Shown here piece after piece: positions 1 through 8,148 of a DNA stretch of 64,000 bases (its first letter is position 1; each line of letters starts with the position of its first letter). Under the pieces are notes generated by a model. That model did no database searches. It saw only the letters and a list, made by a program, of their open reading frames with translations, and had not been told where the DNA came from. The stretch comes from Flavobacterium sp. KACC 22761. Lineage in GTDB: Bacteria; Bacteroidota; Bacteroidia; Flavobacteriales; Flavobacteriaceae. The stretch spans positions 2,480,001 through 2,544,000 of the forward strand of contig NZ_CP139148.1 in assembly GCF_034058155.1 (NCBI RefSeq). Reading direction: 5' to 3'. Position numbers and translations under genes: made by a program.

Positions 1-208
1 TTTTAGTGGCATCCTTAACATCCTGAGCGGCACTTTCAGTTTTGCTTACTGCGCTGTCTTTTACTTCTTCAATATCTGAAGTTAATGAGTCAACTTTGTT
101 TCCAAGTGTTAATTCGTCATCTGCAGGTTTTGGTTCTTTTTTTTCGCATGATTGAACAGCGAATGCTAATAAAGCAACAACAGCTAAGCTTAAAATTTGT
201 TTTTTCAT
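1..208 (-). CDS. small lipoprotein, 3' end outside window
   Basis: Only the first 69 codons are present; the gene runs off the left edge. The ATG is at 206-208 on the minus strand. The product begins with a lysine-containing signal peptide and a lipobox-like VQSC, so the mature protein should start at Cys21 and be membrane anchored. After that comes a low-complexity, Glu/Lys/Asp/Ser-rich stretch (TSDIEEVKDSAVSK type) that looks helical. I do not recognise the family, and no function can be assigned. It reads divergently from nothing obvious; the next gene downstream of its promoter side is the YceI-like gene on the same strand. Confidence 0.7.
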   Translation of the reverse strand, partial: MKKQILSLAVVALLAFAVQSCEKKEPKPADDELTLGNKVDSLTSDIEEVKDSAVSKTESAAQDVKDATK

Positions 209-415
209 AATGAAATTGTCTTTTTAGGTTTATTAAAAAATAAAGGTTATATCGTCGAAATCATAAAATTACAAATTTTAAAATTAGTGCGCGCTTTGTA
301 AGATTATTTTTCCTTAAATGTGCTAGACAATTCTTGTGCCAAAATTTTATGTAAGAATAAAAACCTATTTACTTTAAGATTTTTTTAAGTATTTTTTAAA
401 TCCTCACCACAATAT

Positions 416-1009
416 TTATTTGATAACCAACACATTTTCATTTCTTGCAAAATCAACTAAAGTAATATTAAAAAGAACGGTTATTTCTTTTCCAGCTCGT
501 ACTACACCAAGAGCAGCTGATGGAGGAGTCATTTCAAAATCAGTAAAATTCATTCGGTTTGAACCTTGCAAAATAAAAGTGCTGTTGTCATTTGTTGTTA
601 CTTTTGCTTGAGTTTTAAAATCTTTGCTCACGCCCGCAATGGTAAAAGTGCCGGTTAAAATCCAAGTTGTTTCGTTTACTTTATCAGCTGATTTTAGAGT
701 GTATTTTATGTTTTTATGTGTTTTAGTGTCTAAACATTCATAAGCAACGTCATCCATGCTGGTTTTGCTGCTTTTTACACTCTCGGCGGGCAAGGTAATG
801 GTTAAGTTTTTAATATCGACAAGTTTTGAATCGGTGATGGTTAAAATTGCGCTACCCGTGCCATCTGAAGATCGCATTACCCAATCGTGTATATTAGAAG
901 TTCCTGCAACTTCAAAAGTTGATTTTGTGAGAGAATATCTTTTTTGTGCGTTTACTTGAAGAGATAATGTAATAACAACGGCTAATAAAATTGATTTGAT
1001 CGTTTTCAT
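416..1009 (-). CDS. YceI-like lipid-binding periplasmic protein
   Basis: 197 aa with a cleavable signal peptide (about residues 1-21, ending VNAQ). The mature part opens with RYSLTKSTFEVAGTSNIHDW, which matches the start of YceI-type lipocalin-like barrels, where residues bind an isoprenoid or other amphipathic lipid in the periplasm. The family pattern continues with a 'MDDVAYECLDTKTHKNIKYT'-type central segment and a C-terminal 'FNITL' strand. Length is typical of the family (about 190 aa). It is a single-gene unit; the rlmN gene diverges from it after about 230 bases. Ligand and pathway are unknown. Family assignment is from recognition, not from a search. Confidence 0.8.
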   Translation of the reverse strand: MKTIKSILLAVVITLSLQVNAQKRYSLTKSTFEVAGTSNIHDWVMRSSDGTGSAILTITDSKLVDIKNLTITLPAESVKSSKTSMDDVAYECLDTKTHKNIKYTLKSADKVNETTWILTGTFTIAGVSKDFKTQAKVTTNDNSTFILQGSNRMNFTDFEMTPPSAALGVVRAGKEITVLFNITLVDFARNENVLVIK

Positions 1010-1228
1010 TTTGTATGTGGTATTTAGTTAAAACTAGATAGATTATAATTTCTATCTTTTTCTTGAGTCAAAGGTATTTTGAACAAATCGCATAAGAGCT
1101 GATAAAAATCATGGTTGAGACTTTATTAAAAGTGTATAATAGGAAAGCAAATAGTTTCTTCTGGTTAGGATTTTTTTGATTTTGATTTAAGAATGTATCT
1201 AAAAATCAAAAAAAAGGACAAAAGTGAT

Positions 1229-1236
1229 TAACTTTG
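1229..1236 (+). promoter_or_regulatory. TAnnTTTG box of rlmN
   Basis: TAACTTTG matches the -7 element (TAnnTTTG) of the Bacteroidetes primary sigma factor. It ends only four bases before the rlmN ATG, so a transcript starting about 5-8 bases downstream would have almost no leader. I see no TTG -33 element at the usual 19-21 base spacing, so the call rests on one box. Confidence 0.4.
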
Positions 1237-1240
1237 CAGC

Positions 1241-2284
1241 ATGCAAATCGAAAAGAAAGACATAAGAGCCTTATCAAAAGAACAATTGCGTGATTTTTTT
1301 GTCGCAAACAAAGACAAAGCTTTCCGAGGCAATCAGGTTTATGAATGGCTGTGGAGCAAAGGAGCGCATAGTTTTGATGACATGACAAATGTTGCCAAAA
1401 CAACGCGTACTATGCTTGAAGAAAATTTTGTAATCAATCATATAAAAGTTGATACCATGCAGCGCAGCAGCGATGGAACGGTGAAAAATGCCGTTCGCTT
1501 GCATGATGGTTTAGTGGTAGAATCGGTTTTAATTCCGACAGAAACTAGAACTACAGCTTGTGTTTCTAGCCAAGTTGGTTGTAGTTTGGATTGTAATTTC
1601 TGTGCAACGGCGAGATTGAAACGCATGCGAAATTTGGAGCCTGGCGAAATCTATGATCAGATTTTGGCAATTGATAAAGAGAGCCGTTTGTATTACAATC
1701 ATCCGCTTTCGAATATTGTTTTTATGGGAATGGGAGAGCCTTTAATGAATTACAACAATGTCATTAAAGCGATCGATATGGTCACATCATCAGAAGGTTT
1801 AGGAATGTCTCCAAAACGTATTATGGTTTCGACTTCTGGAATTCCGAAAATGATCAAAAAAATGGCCGATGATGAAGTGAAATTCAAATTGGCGGTTTCG
1901 TTGCACTCCGCAATTGATGAAACGCGTGCGAAGATTATGCCTTTCAGCAAAAATTTCCCTTTGAAAGATTTGCGTGAAGCATTGGAATATTGGTACAGAA
2001 AAACAAAAAGCAAAGTTTCGTACGAATATGTTGTCTGGAAAGGAATAAACGATGATAAAGCCTCGATTGACGCATTGGTTAAATTCTGCAAATATGTGCC
2101 TTGTAAAGTCAATTTAATTGAATATAATCCAATTGATGATGGAGAATTTCAGCAAGCTTCAGAAGAGTCAATTATGGCCTACATAAAAGCTTTAGAAAAT
2201 ATTGGAGTTGTGGTAAAAGTGAGACGCAGCCGAGGAAAAGATATTGATGCCGCTTGCGGACAATTGGCAAATAAAGAAGCTTAA
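1241..2284 (+). CDS. rlmN: dual-specificity 23S rRNA/tRNA adenine-C2 methyltransferase RlmN
   Basis: 347 aa radical-SAM enzyme that methylates C2 of A2503 in 23S rRNA and of A37 in some tRNAs, in the cytoplasm. The sequence shows the radical-SAM cluster CSLDCNFC (Cys114, Cys118, Cys121), the GEPLMNYNNV segment after it (MGMGEPL), and the C-terminal Cys339 in the AACGQL motif that forms the methyl-carrying thiyl intermediate. The N-terminal helical accessory domain (residues 1-90) is present. Length is normal for the family. The ATG at 1241 follows a TAnnTTTG box by four bases. It stands alone, ended by a palindromic repeat element. Confidence 0.95.
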   Translation: MQIEKKDIRALSKEQLRDFFVANKDKAFRGNQVYEWLWSKGAHSFDDMTNVAKTTRTMLEENFVINHIKVDTMQRSSDGTVKNAVRLHDGLVVESVLIPTETRTTACVSSQVGCSLDCNFCATARLKRMRNLEPGEIYDQILAIDKESRLYYNHPLSNIVFMGMGEPLMNYNNVIKAIDMVTSSEGLGMSPKRIMVSTSGIPKMIKKMADDEVKFKLAVSLHSAIDETRAKIMPFSKNFPLKDLREALEYWYRKTKSKVSYEYVVWKGINDDKASIDALVKFCKYVPCKVNLIEYNPIDDGEFQQASEESIMAYIKALENIGVVVKVRRSRGKDIDAACGQLANKEA

Positions 2285-2289
2285 TAGTT

Positions 2290-2435
2290 TAGTCCCTACG
2301 GGACAAATGAAATATGCACATATTTATTTCTATCAATATGTAATCTCTATGAGATAATCAAAATAAATATGCTCCGTCAGGAGCAACATATTGGTAGAAA
2401 AACAACAAATACATACAAATGTCCCGTAGGGACTA
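2290..2435. repeat. palindrome-rich intergenic repeat (REP/MITE-like)
   Basis: A 146-base unit with perfect 16-bp terminal inverted repeats: TAGTCCCTACGGGACA at 2290-2305 and its reverse complement at 2420-2435. Inside lie more short hairpins, including GCTCCGTCAGGAGC and ATCTCTATGAGAT. It begins a few bases after the rlmN stop. Elements with this 'tccctacggga' core are familiar between genes in flavobacterial genomes; a related unit is at 6837-6886. Confidence 0.75.
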
Positions 2436-2466
2436 TATTTTAAAAATAAATTATAATTGCCAAAAA

Positions 2467-2517
2467 ACAAAAAAGCATTAAAAACGAGATTGATCTTGTT
2501 TTTAATGCTTTTTTTTT
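2467..2517. terminator. bidirectional terminator, rlmN / lipoprotein
   Basis: Long hairpin with stem AAAAGCATTAAAAACGAGA and a matching right arm around a four-base loop, flanked by A-run on the left and T-run on the right. It sits between two convergent genes and can serve both. Confidence 0.8.
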
Positions 2518-2531
2518 GGGCAAAAAGGATT

Positions 2532-3392
2532 CTATTTTTTCAAATCGACTTCTTCCGTTACGCCATCTTTTGTAATGGTTGCAAGAGTATTGCATGTTCC
2601 GTCACCATAATCAATAACGGCTGTAGCACCATTTTTAGTTATAGACAAAACTCCTTTAACAGGGAAAGATGTTTTGCATGATGCTTTAAATTGTAATGGG
2701 GTTGTGATTTCAGCAGAAAAAGTATCACCGTTAGGGAAAGTTGTTGTGCCGCTTCCAGTTACTAAATAAGCATTATCATCCCAGTTGAACCAAGTATCAA
2801 AACCTTCAACTTGTTCTTTAACCAGTGTGCCTTTTCGAGTATAAACACTTCCATCGTCAAAAGTAATTGTCATATCGATTGCTGCGGTAAAAACTGGATG
2901 CGCAGTTGCAAGCAAATCGGTTGTTTTTACAGTTCGTACTATGCTTTTGCTTCCTTGAAGTTTTTTACCATTGTGATAAAATCCGTCAAAGGTATAACTA
3001 ATCGTTTGTGTGGATGAGGCGAAATCATTAGAGAAAGAAATAACCATTTTTCCTTTTACGGTATTTCCGTTTTGAAGGGTACAACCTTCTACGCCAAAAT
3101 CGACAGTTCTTGTCCAGGTATTGTTAGTTAATACTGTTGTAATCGTAGCACAACTCGGAAGGAAATTTTTTACCACACCGCTAGGTTTGGCGGTTACATT
3201 TTGTTGTGCGCTAAATTGATCTTCGGCAATATTAGTTACGTCATCAATTGAGGCGTCAATTTTTGAATTTTTGATGATTTCATCTTTTGTGATTGTTGCA
3301 GATGATCCGTCATTCATTTTTTCGTCAGAGTTACAGCTGACAAAAAAAGATAAAGCGACTAACGTTCCAATACATAAAATTTTTGTTTTCAT
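2532..3392 (-). CDS. hypothetical lipoprotein
   Basis: 286 aa. Residues 1-20 form a lipoprotein signal ending FFVSC, with Cys20 as the lipidation site. The mature part is a Thr/Ser- and Asn-rich beta protein with three scattered Cys residues (SCATIT, GCTLQN, ASCKTS, GTCNTL) that might form disulfides. The repeated pattern 'G-TV-G-' / 'ITKDGV' suggests stacked beta hairpins. I do not recognise a named family. It is transcribed convergently to rlmN and divergently from the polyprenyl synthase gene, so it is probably monocistronic and surface or periplasmic. Confidence 0.75.
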   Translation of the reverse strand: MKTKILCIGTLVALSFFVSCNSDEKMNDGSSATITKDEIIKNSKIDASIDDVTNIAEDQFSAQQNVTAKPSGVVKNFLPSCATITTVLTNNTWTRTVDFGVEGCTLQNGNTVKGKMVISFSNDFASSTQTISYTFDGFYHNGKKLQGSKSIVRTVKTTDLLATAHPVFTAAIDMTITFDDGSVYTRKGTLVKEQVEGFDTWFNWDDNAYLVTGSGTTTFPNGDTFSAEITTPLQFKASCKTSFPVKGVLSITKNGATAVIDYGDGTCNTLATITKDGVTEEVDLKK

Positions 3393-3538
3393 AATAAATT
3401 AGTTTTACTTGATTTTAATTAATTGAATTCAAATTAGGCTTTAAATAAAATTTGGTGTTTTTGGTGTGAAATTTATATTAGTGCACAAATTGTTGATATA
3501 CTAACATAAAATTGATAACGTTTTTTTATTTAAAATAG

Positions 3539-3546
3539 TATATTTG
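3539..3546 (+). promoter_or_regulatory. TATATTTG box upstream of polyprenyl synthase
   Basis: TATATTTG fits TAnnTTTG and ends nine bases before the ATG. A TTG at 3512-3514 lies 24 bases upstream, slightly longer than the usual spacing, so the -33 element is uncertain. Confidence 0.45.
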
Positions 3547-3554
3547 GAATCGAA

Positions 3555-4532
3555 ATGAATATTACTTCCCAAATAAAACAGCCCATTTTTAATGAGATGG
3601 AACTTTTTGAAAAAAAGTTCCACGAATCAATGACTTCAAAGGTTGCGTTGCTGAACCGAATTACCTATTATATCGTAAATCGGAAAGGAAAGCAAATGCG
3701 CCCAATGTTTGTTTTTCTTACTGCAAAAATGGTTTCTGGAGGTGTTGTAAACGAGCGAACATATCGTGGAGCTTCGGTAATCGAATTGATTCATACGGCC
3801 ACTTTGGTTCATGATGATGTGGTAGACGACAGTAATCGACGTCGCGGATTTTTCTCTATTAATGCACTTTGGAAAAACAAAATTGCCGTTTTAGTTGGAG
3901 ATTATTTGCTTTCAAAAGGATTGCTTTTGTCAATCGATAATGGCGATTTTGATTTATTAAGAATTATTTCTGTTGCTGTTCGCGAAATGAGCGAAGGGGA
4001 ATTGCTTCAAATAGAAAAAGCCCGAAGACTCGATATTACCGAAGATGTTTATTATGAAATTATCCGCAAGAAAACTGCAACACTTATTGCGGCGTGTTGT
4101 GCGCTTGGCGCGAAAGCCGTAATTGAAGATGATGTTCAGGTAGAAAATATGCGCAAATTCGGAGAATTGATCGGAATGGCTTTTCAAATTAAAGATGATT
4201 TATTCGATTATAGCGAAGAAGCCATCGGGAAACCTACAGGAATCGATATTAAGGAGCAAAAAATGACTTTGCCTTTAATTCACGTTTTAAATACGTGTAC
4301 TCCACAAGAAAAAAAGTGGCTGATAAATTCCATCAAAAACCACAACAAAGACAAAAAACGCGTAAAAGAAGTTATTGCTTTCGTAAAAAATAATAATGGT
4401 TTGGCCTACGCCGAAAACAAAATGGTTGAATTTCAGCAAGAAGCACTTTCTCTGCTTCAAAACTTCGAAGATTCTGAATATAAAGACGCTTTGACTTTGA
4501 TGGTGAATTATGTTATTGAGAGAAAGAAATAA
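3555..4532 (+). CDS. all-trans polyprenyl diphosphate synthase
   Basis: 325 aa trans-isoprenyl diphosphate synthase that adds isopentenyl diphosphate units to an allylic primer. The first aspartate-rich motif is HDDVVDDSNRRRG (Asp87, Asp88, Asp91/92 and the Arg cluster), and the second is QIKDDLFDYS (Asp214, 215, 218); both bind Mg-diphosphate. Length and sequence fit the octaprenyl/heptaprenyl class that makes the menaquinone side chain in Bacteroidetes. Chain length cannot be told from sequence alone. It is a single gene ended by a perfect palindromic terminator; no quinone genes are adjacent. Confidence 0.9.
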   Translation: MNITSQIKQPIFNEMELFEKKFHESMTSKVALLNRITYYIVNRKGKQMRPMFVFLTAKMVSGGVVNERTYRGASVIELIHTATLVHDDVVDDSNRRRGFFSINALWKNKIAVLVGDYLLSKGLLLSIDNGDFDLLRIISVAVREMSEGELLQIEKARRLDITEDVYYEIIRKKTATLIAACCALGAKAVIEDDVQVENMRKFGELIGMAFQIKDDLFDYSEEAIGKPTGIDIKEQKMTLPLIHVLNTCTPQEKKWLINSIKNHNKDKKRVKEVIAFVKNNNGLAYAENKMVEFQQEALSLLQNFEDSEYKDALTLMVNYVIERKK

Positions 4533-4584
4533 TCTTTATCAATTAGATAATTAGGGAATTTGCCAATTAGATAATTGAGTAGCT

Positions 4585-4634
4585 ATAAAATGAAAAACCT
4601 CTTTTAAAATTTTAAAAGAGGTTTTTCATTTTAT
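4585..4634. terminator. perfect 25-bp palindromic terminator
   Basis: Two 25-base arms at 4585-4609 and 4610-4634 are exact reverse complements with no separate loop, carrying AAAACCTCTTTTAAAA-type sequence. It lies between convergent genes and reads as an intrinsic terminator from either side. Confidence 0.75.
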
Positions 4635-4645
4635 GATAAGCGGAT

Positions 4646-5164
4646 TTATTCTGCTGGTTCAATTTCTGTTTCAGGTTGCGGTTGCGGTTTTTTCTTAAAT
4701 TCATCAATAAGACCTAAAAGCATTAATAAAGCAAATACTCCCCATCCAATTGCCCAATACAAACTACTGTTTGATGTGTTTTTTTCCTTTTCTGAGTCTA
4801 ATTTAGCTTGTGGATCTTGCAAGTTAAAGTTTGGATCATCTTTTAAATAATAAATTTTTAAAGTATTTGATTTTGGCAAATCAGTACTAAAAGTATGTTC
4901 TCCTTCATATTTGTTTCCATCAACTTCAAAATGATATCTAAATTCATAAGTTTTAATTGGTACATGGGCAATTTTTACCGTAGTCTCTTTGTATTCAGGA
5001 TACAATTCTGCTATTGCAGTAGATTTGTCAAAAATCATTTTTTCATAGTTGGAAATCGCTTTGTTGTCTCCTCCTTTGATGTATTCAGATGTACATTGTT
5101 TACAGCATGCAATGGCAACGATAAGGATTACAATTCCTCCAATTTTGTCTTTTAAACTCTTCAT
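4646..5164 (-). CDS. DUF3592-like membrane protein
   Basis: 172 aa. There is a hydrophobic N-terminal segment (about residues 8-22, with a Cys-Cys-x-x-Cys at its end), an extracytoplasmic domain with 'YEFRYHFEVDGNKYEGEHTF' and 'LKIYYLKDDPNFN', then a second membrane helix (about 133-152) and a Pro/Glu-rich tail. The middle pattern (V-DGK-Y-G followed by V-YYDP-NP) resembles DUF3592 proteins, whose role is unknown. It is monocistronic and convergent with the polyprenyl synthase gene. The assignment is by pattern only. Confidence 0.65.
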   Translation of the reverse strand: MKSLKDKIGGIVILIVAIACCKQCTSEYIKGGDNKAISNYEKMIFDKSTAIAELYPEYKETTVKIAHVPIKTYEFRYHFEVDGNKYEGEHTFSTDLPKSNTLKIYYLKDDPNFNLQDPQAKLDSEKEKNTSNSSLYWAIGWGVFALLMLLGLIDEFKKKPQPQPETEIEPAE

Positions 5165-5472
5165 TTTTAATTTGATTTAGGTTGTTTTTGGTAAATTCTC
5201 GAACGTAAATATAAAATATTTAATACGTAAATAGGTATTAATTTGAATAATTGTTGAAATAACGCTTTTAAGTAGAGACAATGCATGTTTAGACCTATTC
5301 AGAAGAATTTTGTTTAAGTTTACATAGAATAAATTCCATAGATTCGTCGCGATTTTTGGGATTTAGATTTTATTTTTTTGAATTTTTTTCACTCCCATGC
5401 AACCATTTCAAATCGATAATCGTCTATGCTAATAGAAGTCTGTTTCTAAAACCAAAAACCAAAAGCTTATTA
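5165..5472. other. divergent intergenic region before ECF sigma gene
   Basis: About 300 bases between the DUF3592-like gene and the sigma gene, reading away from each other, so promoters for both should lie here. I found no TAnnTTTG box with convincing spacing for the sigma gene, and no tRNA or hairpin. AT-rich runs dominate. Confidence 0.4.
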
Positions 5473-6033
5473 ATGAAAATTATTTCGTTATATCAAGAAG
5501 AAACCAAAATCATAAAGTTGGCCGTCGAAAATAATCGTCAGGCACAACAGCAGATTTATGGTAAATATGCTTCGAAAATGCTAAGCGTCTGCAGACAATA
5601 TATAAAGGATATTCAGCTGGCAGAAGATGTAATGATAACGGCTTTTATGAAAGTGTTTACGAATTTGAAAAATTTTGAACATAAAGGAAGTTTTGAAGGC
5701 TGGATCCGCCGAATAATGGTTAACGAATGTATTTCGTATTTAAGAGTTCAGAAAAAAGTAAAATTTGCCGAAGATGAATTTTTTGTCGAAGAAAGTTTCA
5801 ACGAAATCGATAGCCAATTTACAGTCGAACAAATTCAGTTTTTAATTGACGCTCTGCCGGATGGCTATAAAATGGTTTTCAATTTATATGCAATCGAAGG
5901 CTATAAACACAATGAAATTGCCAAGATGTTAGGAATTAATGAAGGAACATCAAAATCGCAATTATCGCACGCTAGAAAAATGCTGCAAACACAAATTACT
6001 ATTTTAAAAAAACAAGATAATGGAACCGAATAA
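5473..6033 (+). CDS. ECF-type RNA polymerase sigma factor
   Basis: 186 aa from the ATG at 5473; an open frame extends 39 codons upstream, but those codons do not resemble a sigma factor, so the internal ATG is preferred. Region 2 covers about residues 18-85 (IYGKYASKMLSVCRQYIKD, AEDVMITAFMKVF, GWIRRIMVNECISYLR), and region 4 about 120-170 (LPDGYKMVFNLYAIEGYKHN, EIAKMLGINEGTSKSQLSHAR). It directs RNA polymerase to a small regulon. The stop overlaps the next gene by 14 bases, which indicates translational coupling with its probable anti-sigma partner. Confidence 0.9.
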   Translation: MKIISLYQEETKIIKLAVENNRQAQQQIYGKYASKMLSVCRQYIKDIQLAEDVMITAFMKVFTNLKNFEHKGSFEGWIRRIMVNECISYLRVQKKVKFAEDEFFVEESFNEIDSQFTVEQIQFLIDALPDGYKMVFNLYAIEGYKHNEIAKMLGINEGTSKSQLSHARKMLQTQITILKKQDNGTE

Positions 6034-6751
6034 TTTTGAAAAGGATTTCCGTGAAAAACTAAATCAGCGTGAAATTGAGCCAAGCAACAAAGCCTGGGAT
6101 CGATTAGATGCCATGTTGAGTGTTGCCGAAGAAAAGAAAACAATTCAACTAACGTCTAAGAAAAAATCGAACAAAAAATGGCTTTATATCGCAGCGAGCG
6201 TTGTGGGATTTTTATTGGTTGGAACTTTCTTCTTTAATCAAAAAGAAAATACGATTGAAGCGCCTATAAATTCAGTTGTTGTAAAAGAGACAGGAAAAGA
6301 TTCAATTGAAAAACCAATTTTAAACAATATCGATTCTTCAAAAACTGAAATTGCACTTTCAGAAAATCATGCAGAAGAAGGTTTGAATCAAGAAGCAAAA
6401 ATCAATAACCAGAAATCAGATAAAATCAGTAAAAAGGAATCAAACCAAGTAGCGGAGTCTTCAATCATCATCAAAAAAAATCAAGAAAAACCTTCAATCA
6501 ACAATCAAACTGCAGTTGCTGAAACATCTAAAAAAGAAAGCGTAGATCAATTATTAGAAACTGCTGAAAATAAGGTTGTAGCGGAAAATTCGGCTAAACC
6601 CAAAGCTAAAATTAAAGTCAATGCCAATGATTTGCTTAATCAAGTTGATGGCGAATTAGAAGAATCCTTTCGTGAAAAAGTAATCACGAGAGTCAATAAA
6701 AACTACCAAACTGTAAAAGTGGCTTTGGCGAACAGGAATCAGCAGGAATAA
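6020..6751 (+). CDS. membrane-anchored protein, probable anti-sigma partner
   Basis: 243 aa. The first ~50 residues are cytosolic and end in a basic stretch; a single membrane helix lies at about 53-71 (KKWLYIAASVVGFLLVGTFFF); the rest is a Lys/Glu/Ser/Asn-rich periplasmic region with a conserved-looking C-terminal helix (ESFREKVITRVNKNYQTVKV). Overlap with the sigma gene and this topology suggest an anti-sigma or sigma-tethering role. No zinc-binding anti-sigma motif (HxxxCxxC) is present. The function is inferred from context only. Confidence 0.7.
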   Translation: MEPNNFEKDFREKLNQREIEPSNKAWDRLDAMLSVAEEKKTIQLTSKKKSNKKWLYIAASVVGFLLVGTFFFNQKENTIEAPINSVVVKETGKDSIEKPILNNIDSSKTEIALSENHAEEGLNQEAKINNQKSDKISKKESNQVAESSIIIKKNQEKPSINNQTAVAETSKKESVDQLLETAENKVVAENSAKPKAKIKVNANDLLNQVDGELEESFREKVITRVNKNYQTVKVALANRNQQE

Positions 6752-6758
6752 AGAATTA

Positions 6759-6814
6759 GTATTAAGAATCAAGTATTAAGTATTAAGAATAAAGTATTAA
6801 GAATCAAGTATTAA
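6759..6814. repeat. short tandem direct repeats (tattaagaatcaag type)
   Basis: The words TATTAAGAATCAAG, TATTAAG and TATTAAGAATAAAG recur five times in 56 bases. The same words, in opposite orientation, occur at 48837-48870 before groEL. Origin unknown; they could be slippage products or a dispersed repeat. Confidence 0.7.
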
Positions 6815-6836
6815 GAGAATAGAATATAGATTTTTA

Positions 6837-6886
6837 GTTCCGAAGGAACGAACCATTTTGTAGCGTCGGGTTTCAACCCGATGGGC
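6837..6886. repeat. palindromic repeat pair
   Basis: Two adjacent hairpins: GTTCCGAAGGAAC at 6837-6849 and CGTCGGGTTTCAACCCGATG at 6864-6883. They resemble the hairpin units of the 2290-2435 element and sit in the gap before the outer-membrane protein gene. Confidence 0.6.
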
Positions 6887-6970
6887 AAGGAGTTGATCAT
6901 TCACAATTAACCATTTACAATTCACAATTAAATAAATCATCATCAATCACAATCAATTAAAAAATCAATC

Positions 6971-8020
6971 ATGAAAAATTTTACCATTCATCTCGTAATT
7001 TTAATTTTCTTATTTGTCAGTAAGGTTTTCAGTCAGGAAACTTTTGAATCAAAAGCGAAGAAAATTGCCAATAAAATCGAGAAAGTTACTAAAGAAGAAA
7101 AAGAAACTTTAAAGCAAGAAGTTGAAGCTGTAAATGTGCAATTGTCTGAAGGGAAAATTACACAAGAACAAGCCGATAAACGCAAAAAAGAATTGGCAGA
7201 AGCTAGAGCCATAATCATCGAGGAAAAAGTGACATTGGCACAAAATGAATTGAATGATCTTGTGCAACAAAAAGTAGATGGAAAACTGAAAGAGCAAGAT
7301 TCTACCAAGAAAAGCAAAATTGTAATTTACTGGGATAAAAACGACTGGAATCACAAAAAATGCAAGGATTCTATTCGTGGAGAAAAAAGAACCACTTCGC
7401 AATTTGTTTTTGCAATGGGTTTGAATAATACAATGATTGACGGAAAATACCAGGATTCAAATTACAGTTTTATAGGTTCGCATTTTTATGAGTGGGGTTT
7501 CACCTATAACTCAAGATTAATGAAAAATGATAATTTGCTTCATGCTAAATATGGTCTTTCGTTAATGTACAACAACATTCGTCCGACAGACAACCGCTAT
7601 TTTGTAGTAAACGGCGATCAAACCAATTTAGAAACCAACGCTATAAATTTAACCGAATCACGTTTTAGAAATGTGTATTTAGTGGCGCCAGTGCATTTGG
7701 AATTTGATTTTACAAGGCCAACAGTAAAAGATGGAAAGACTTATTTTAAGACCCATAAAAGTTTCCGTTTTGGAATTGGAGGTTACGCCGGAATCAACGT
7801 AAAATCAAAACAAATTTTGAAATTCGAAGAAGACGATTTAAAATATAAAAGCAAAGCAAAAGGCGAATACAATGTAAATAATTTCATTTATGGCGTAAGC
7901 TCTTACGTAGGATATAAAGAATTAAGCTTGTATGTAAAATACGATTTGAATCCGTTGTTTCAGGACAATTTAGTTAAGGAAAACAATATTTCAATGGGAT
8001 TGCGTTTAGATTTGAATTAA
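6971..8020 (+). CDS. outer-membrane beta-barrel protein with coiled-coil N-terminus
   Basis: 349 aa. A signal peptide (about 1-22, ending VFSQ) precedes a long charged helical segment (about 25-115, Lys/Glu rich, probably coiled coil). The remaining ~230 residues alternate hydrophobic and polar residues with many aromatic strand ends (YEWGFTYNSRL, HAKYGLSLMYN, FRFGIGGYAGINV, YGVSSYVGYKELSLYVKY), and the chain ends in a strand (ISMGLRLDLN), as in porin-like barrels. It follows the sigma/anti-sigma pair by 219 bases, so it may be a target of that sigma factor. No specific family is recognised. Confidence 0.7.
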   Translation: MKNFTIHLVILIFLFVSKVFSQETFESKAKKIANKIEKVTKEEKETLKQEVEAVNVQLSEGKITQEQADKRKKELAEARAIIIEEKVTLAQNELNDLVQQKVDGKLKEQDSTKKSKIVIYWDKNDWNHKKCKDSIRGEKRTTSQFVFAMGLNNTMIDGKYQDSNYSFIGSHFYEWGFTYNSRLMKNDNLLHAKYGLSLMYNNIRPTDNRYFVVNGDQTNLETNAINLTESRFRNVYLVAPVHLEFDFTRPTVKDGKTYFKTHKSFRFGIGGYAGINVKSKQILKFEEDDLKYKSKAKGEYNVNNFIYGVSSYVGYKELSLYVKYDLNPLFQDNLVKENNISMGLRLDLN

Positions 8021-8045
8021 GTATGACTTTGAGTTTAGTTAGTAG

Positions 8046-8076
8046 AAAAAGTGCTTCGAAAGAGGCACTTTTTTTA
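8046..8076 (+). terminator. terminator after outer-membrane barrel gene
   Basis: Stem AAAAAGTGC paired with GCACTTTTT around an imperfect inner stem, then a T-run. It separates the barrel gene from dnaG. Confidence 0.8.
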
Positions 8077-8148
8077 GTTTAATAAATAAATTTCAGGAAG
8101 GATTTATGTACTTTTACAAGCTTTCAACTTTAAAAATAAATTTACGTT

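Noticed and set aside
5356..5472. Upstream extension of the ECF sigma gene by 39 codons
   Set aside because: The added residues are Phe-rich with no sigma-factor likeness; the internal ATG at 5473 gives a normal-length protein.
6759..6814. CRISPR-like array
   Set aside because: The repeats are short (7-14 bases), directly adjacent and without unique spacers of constant size.
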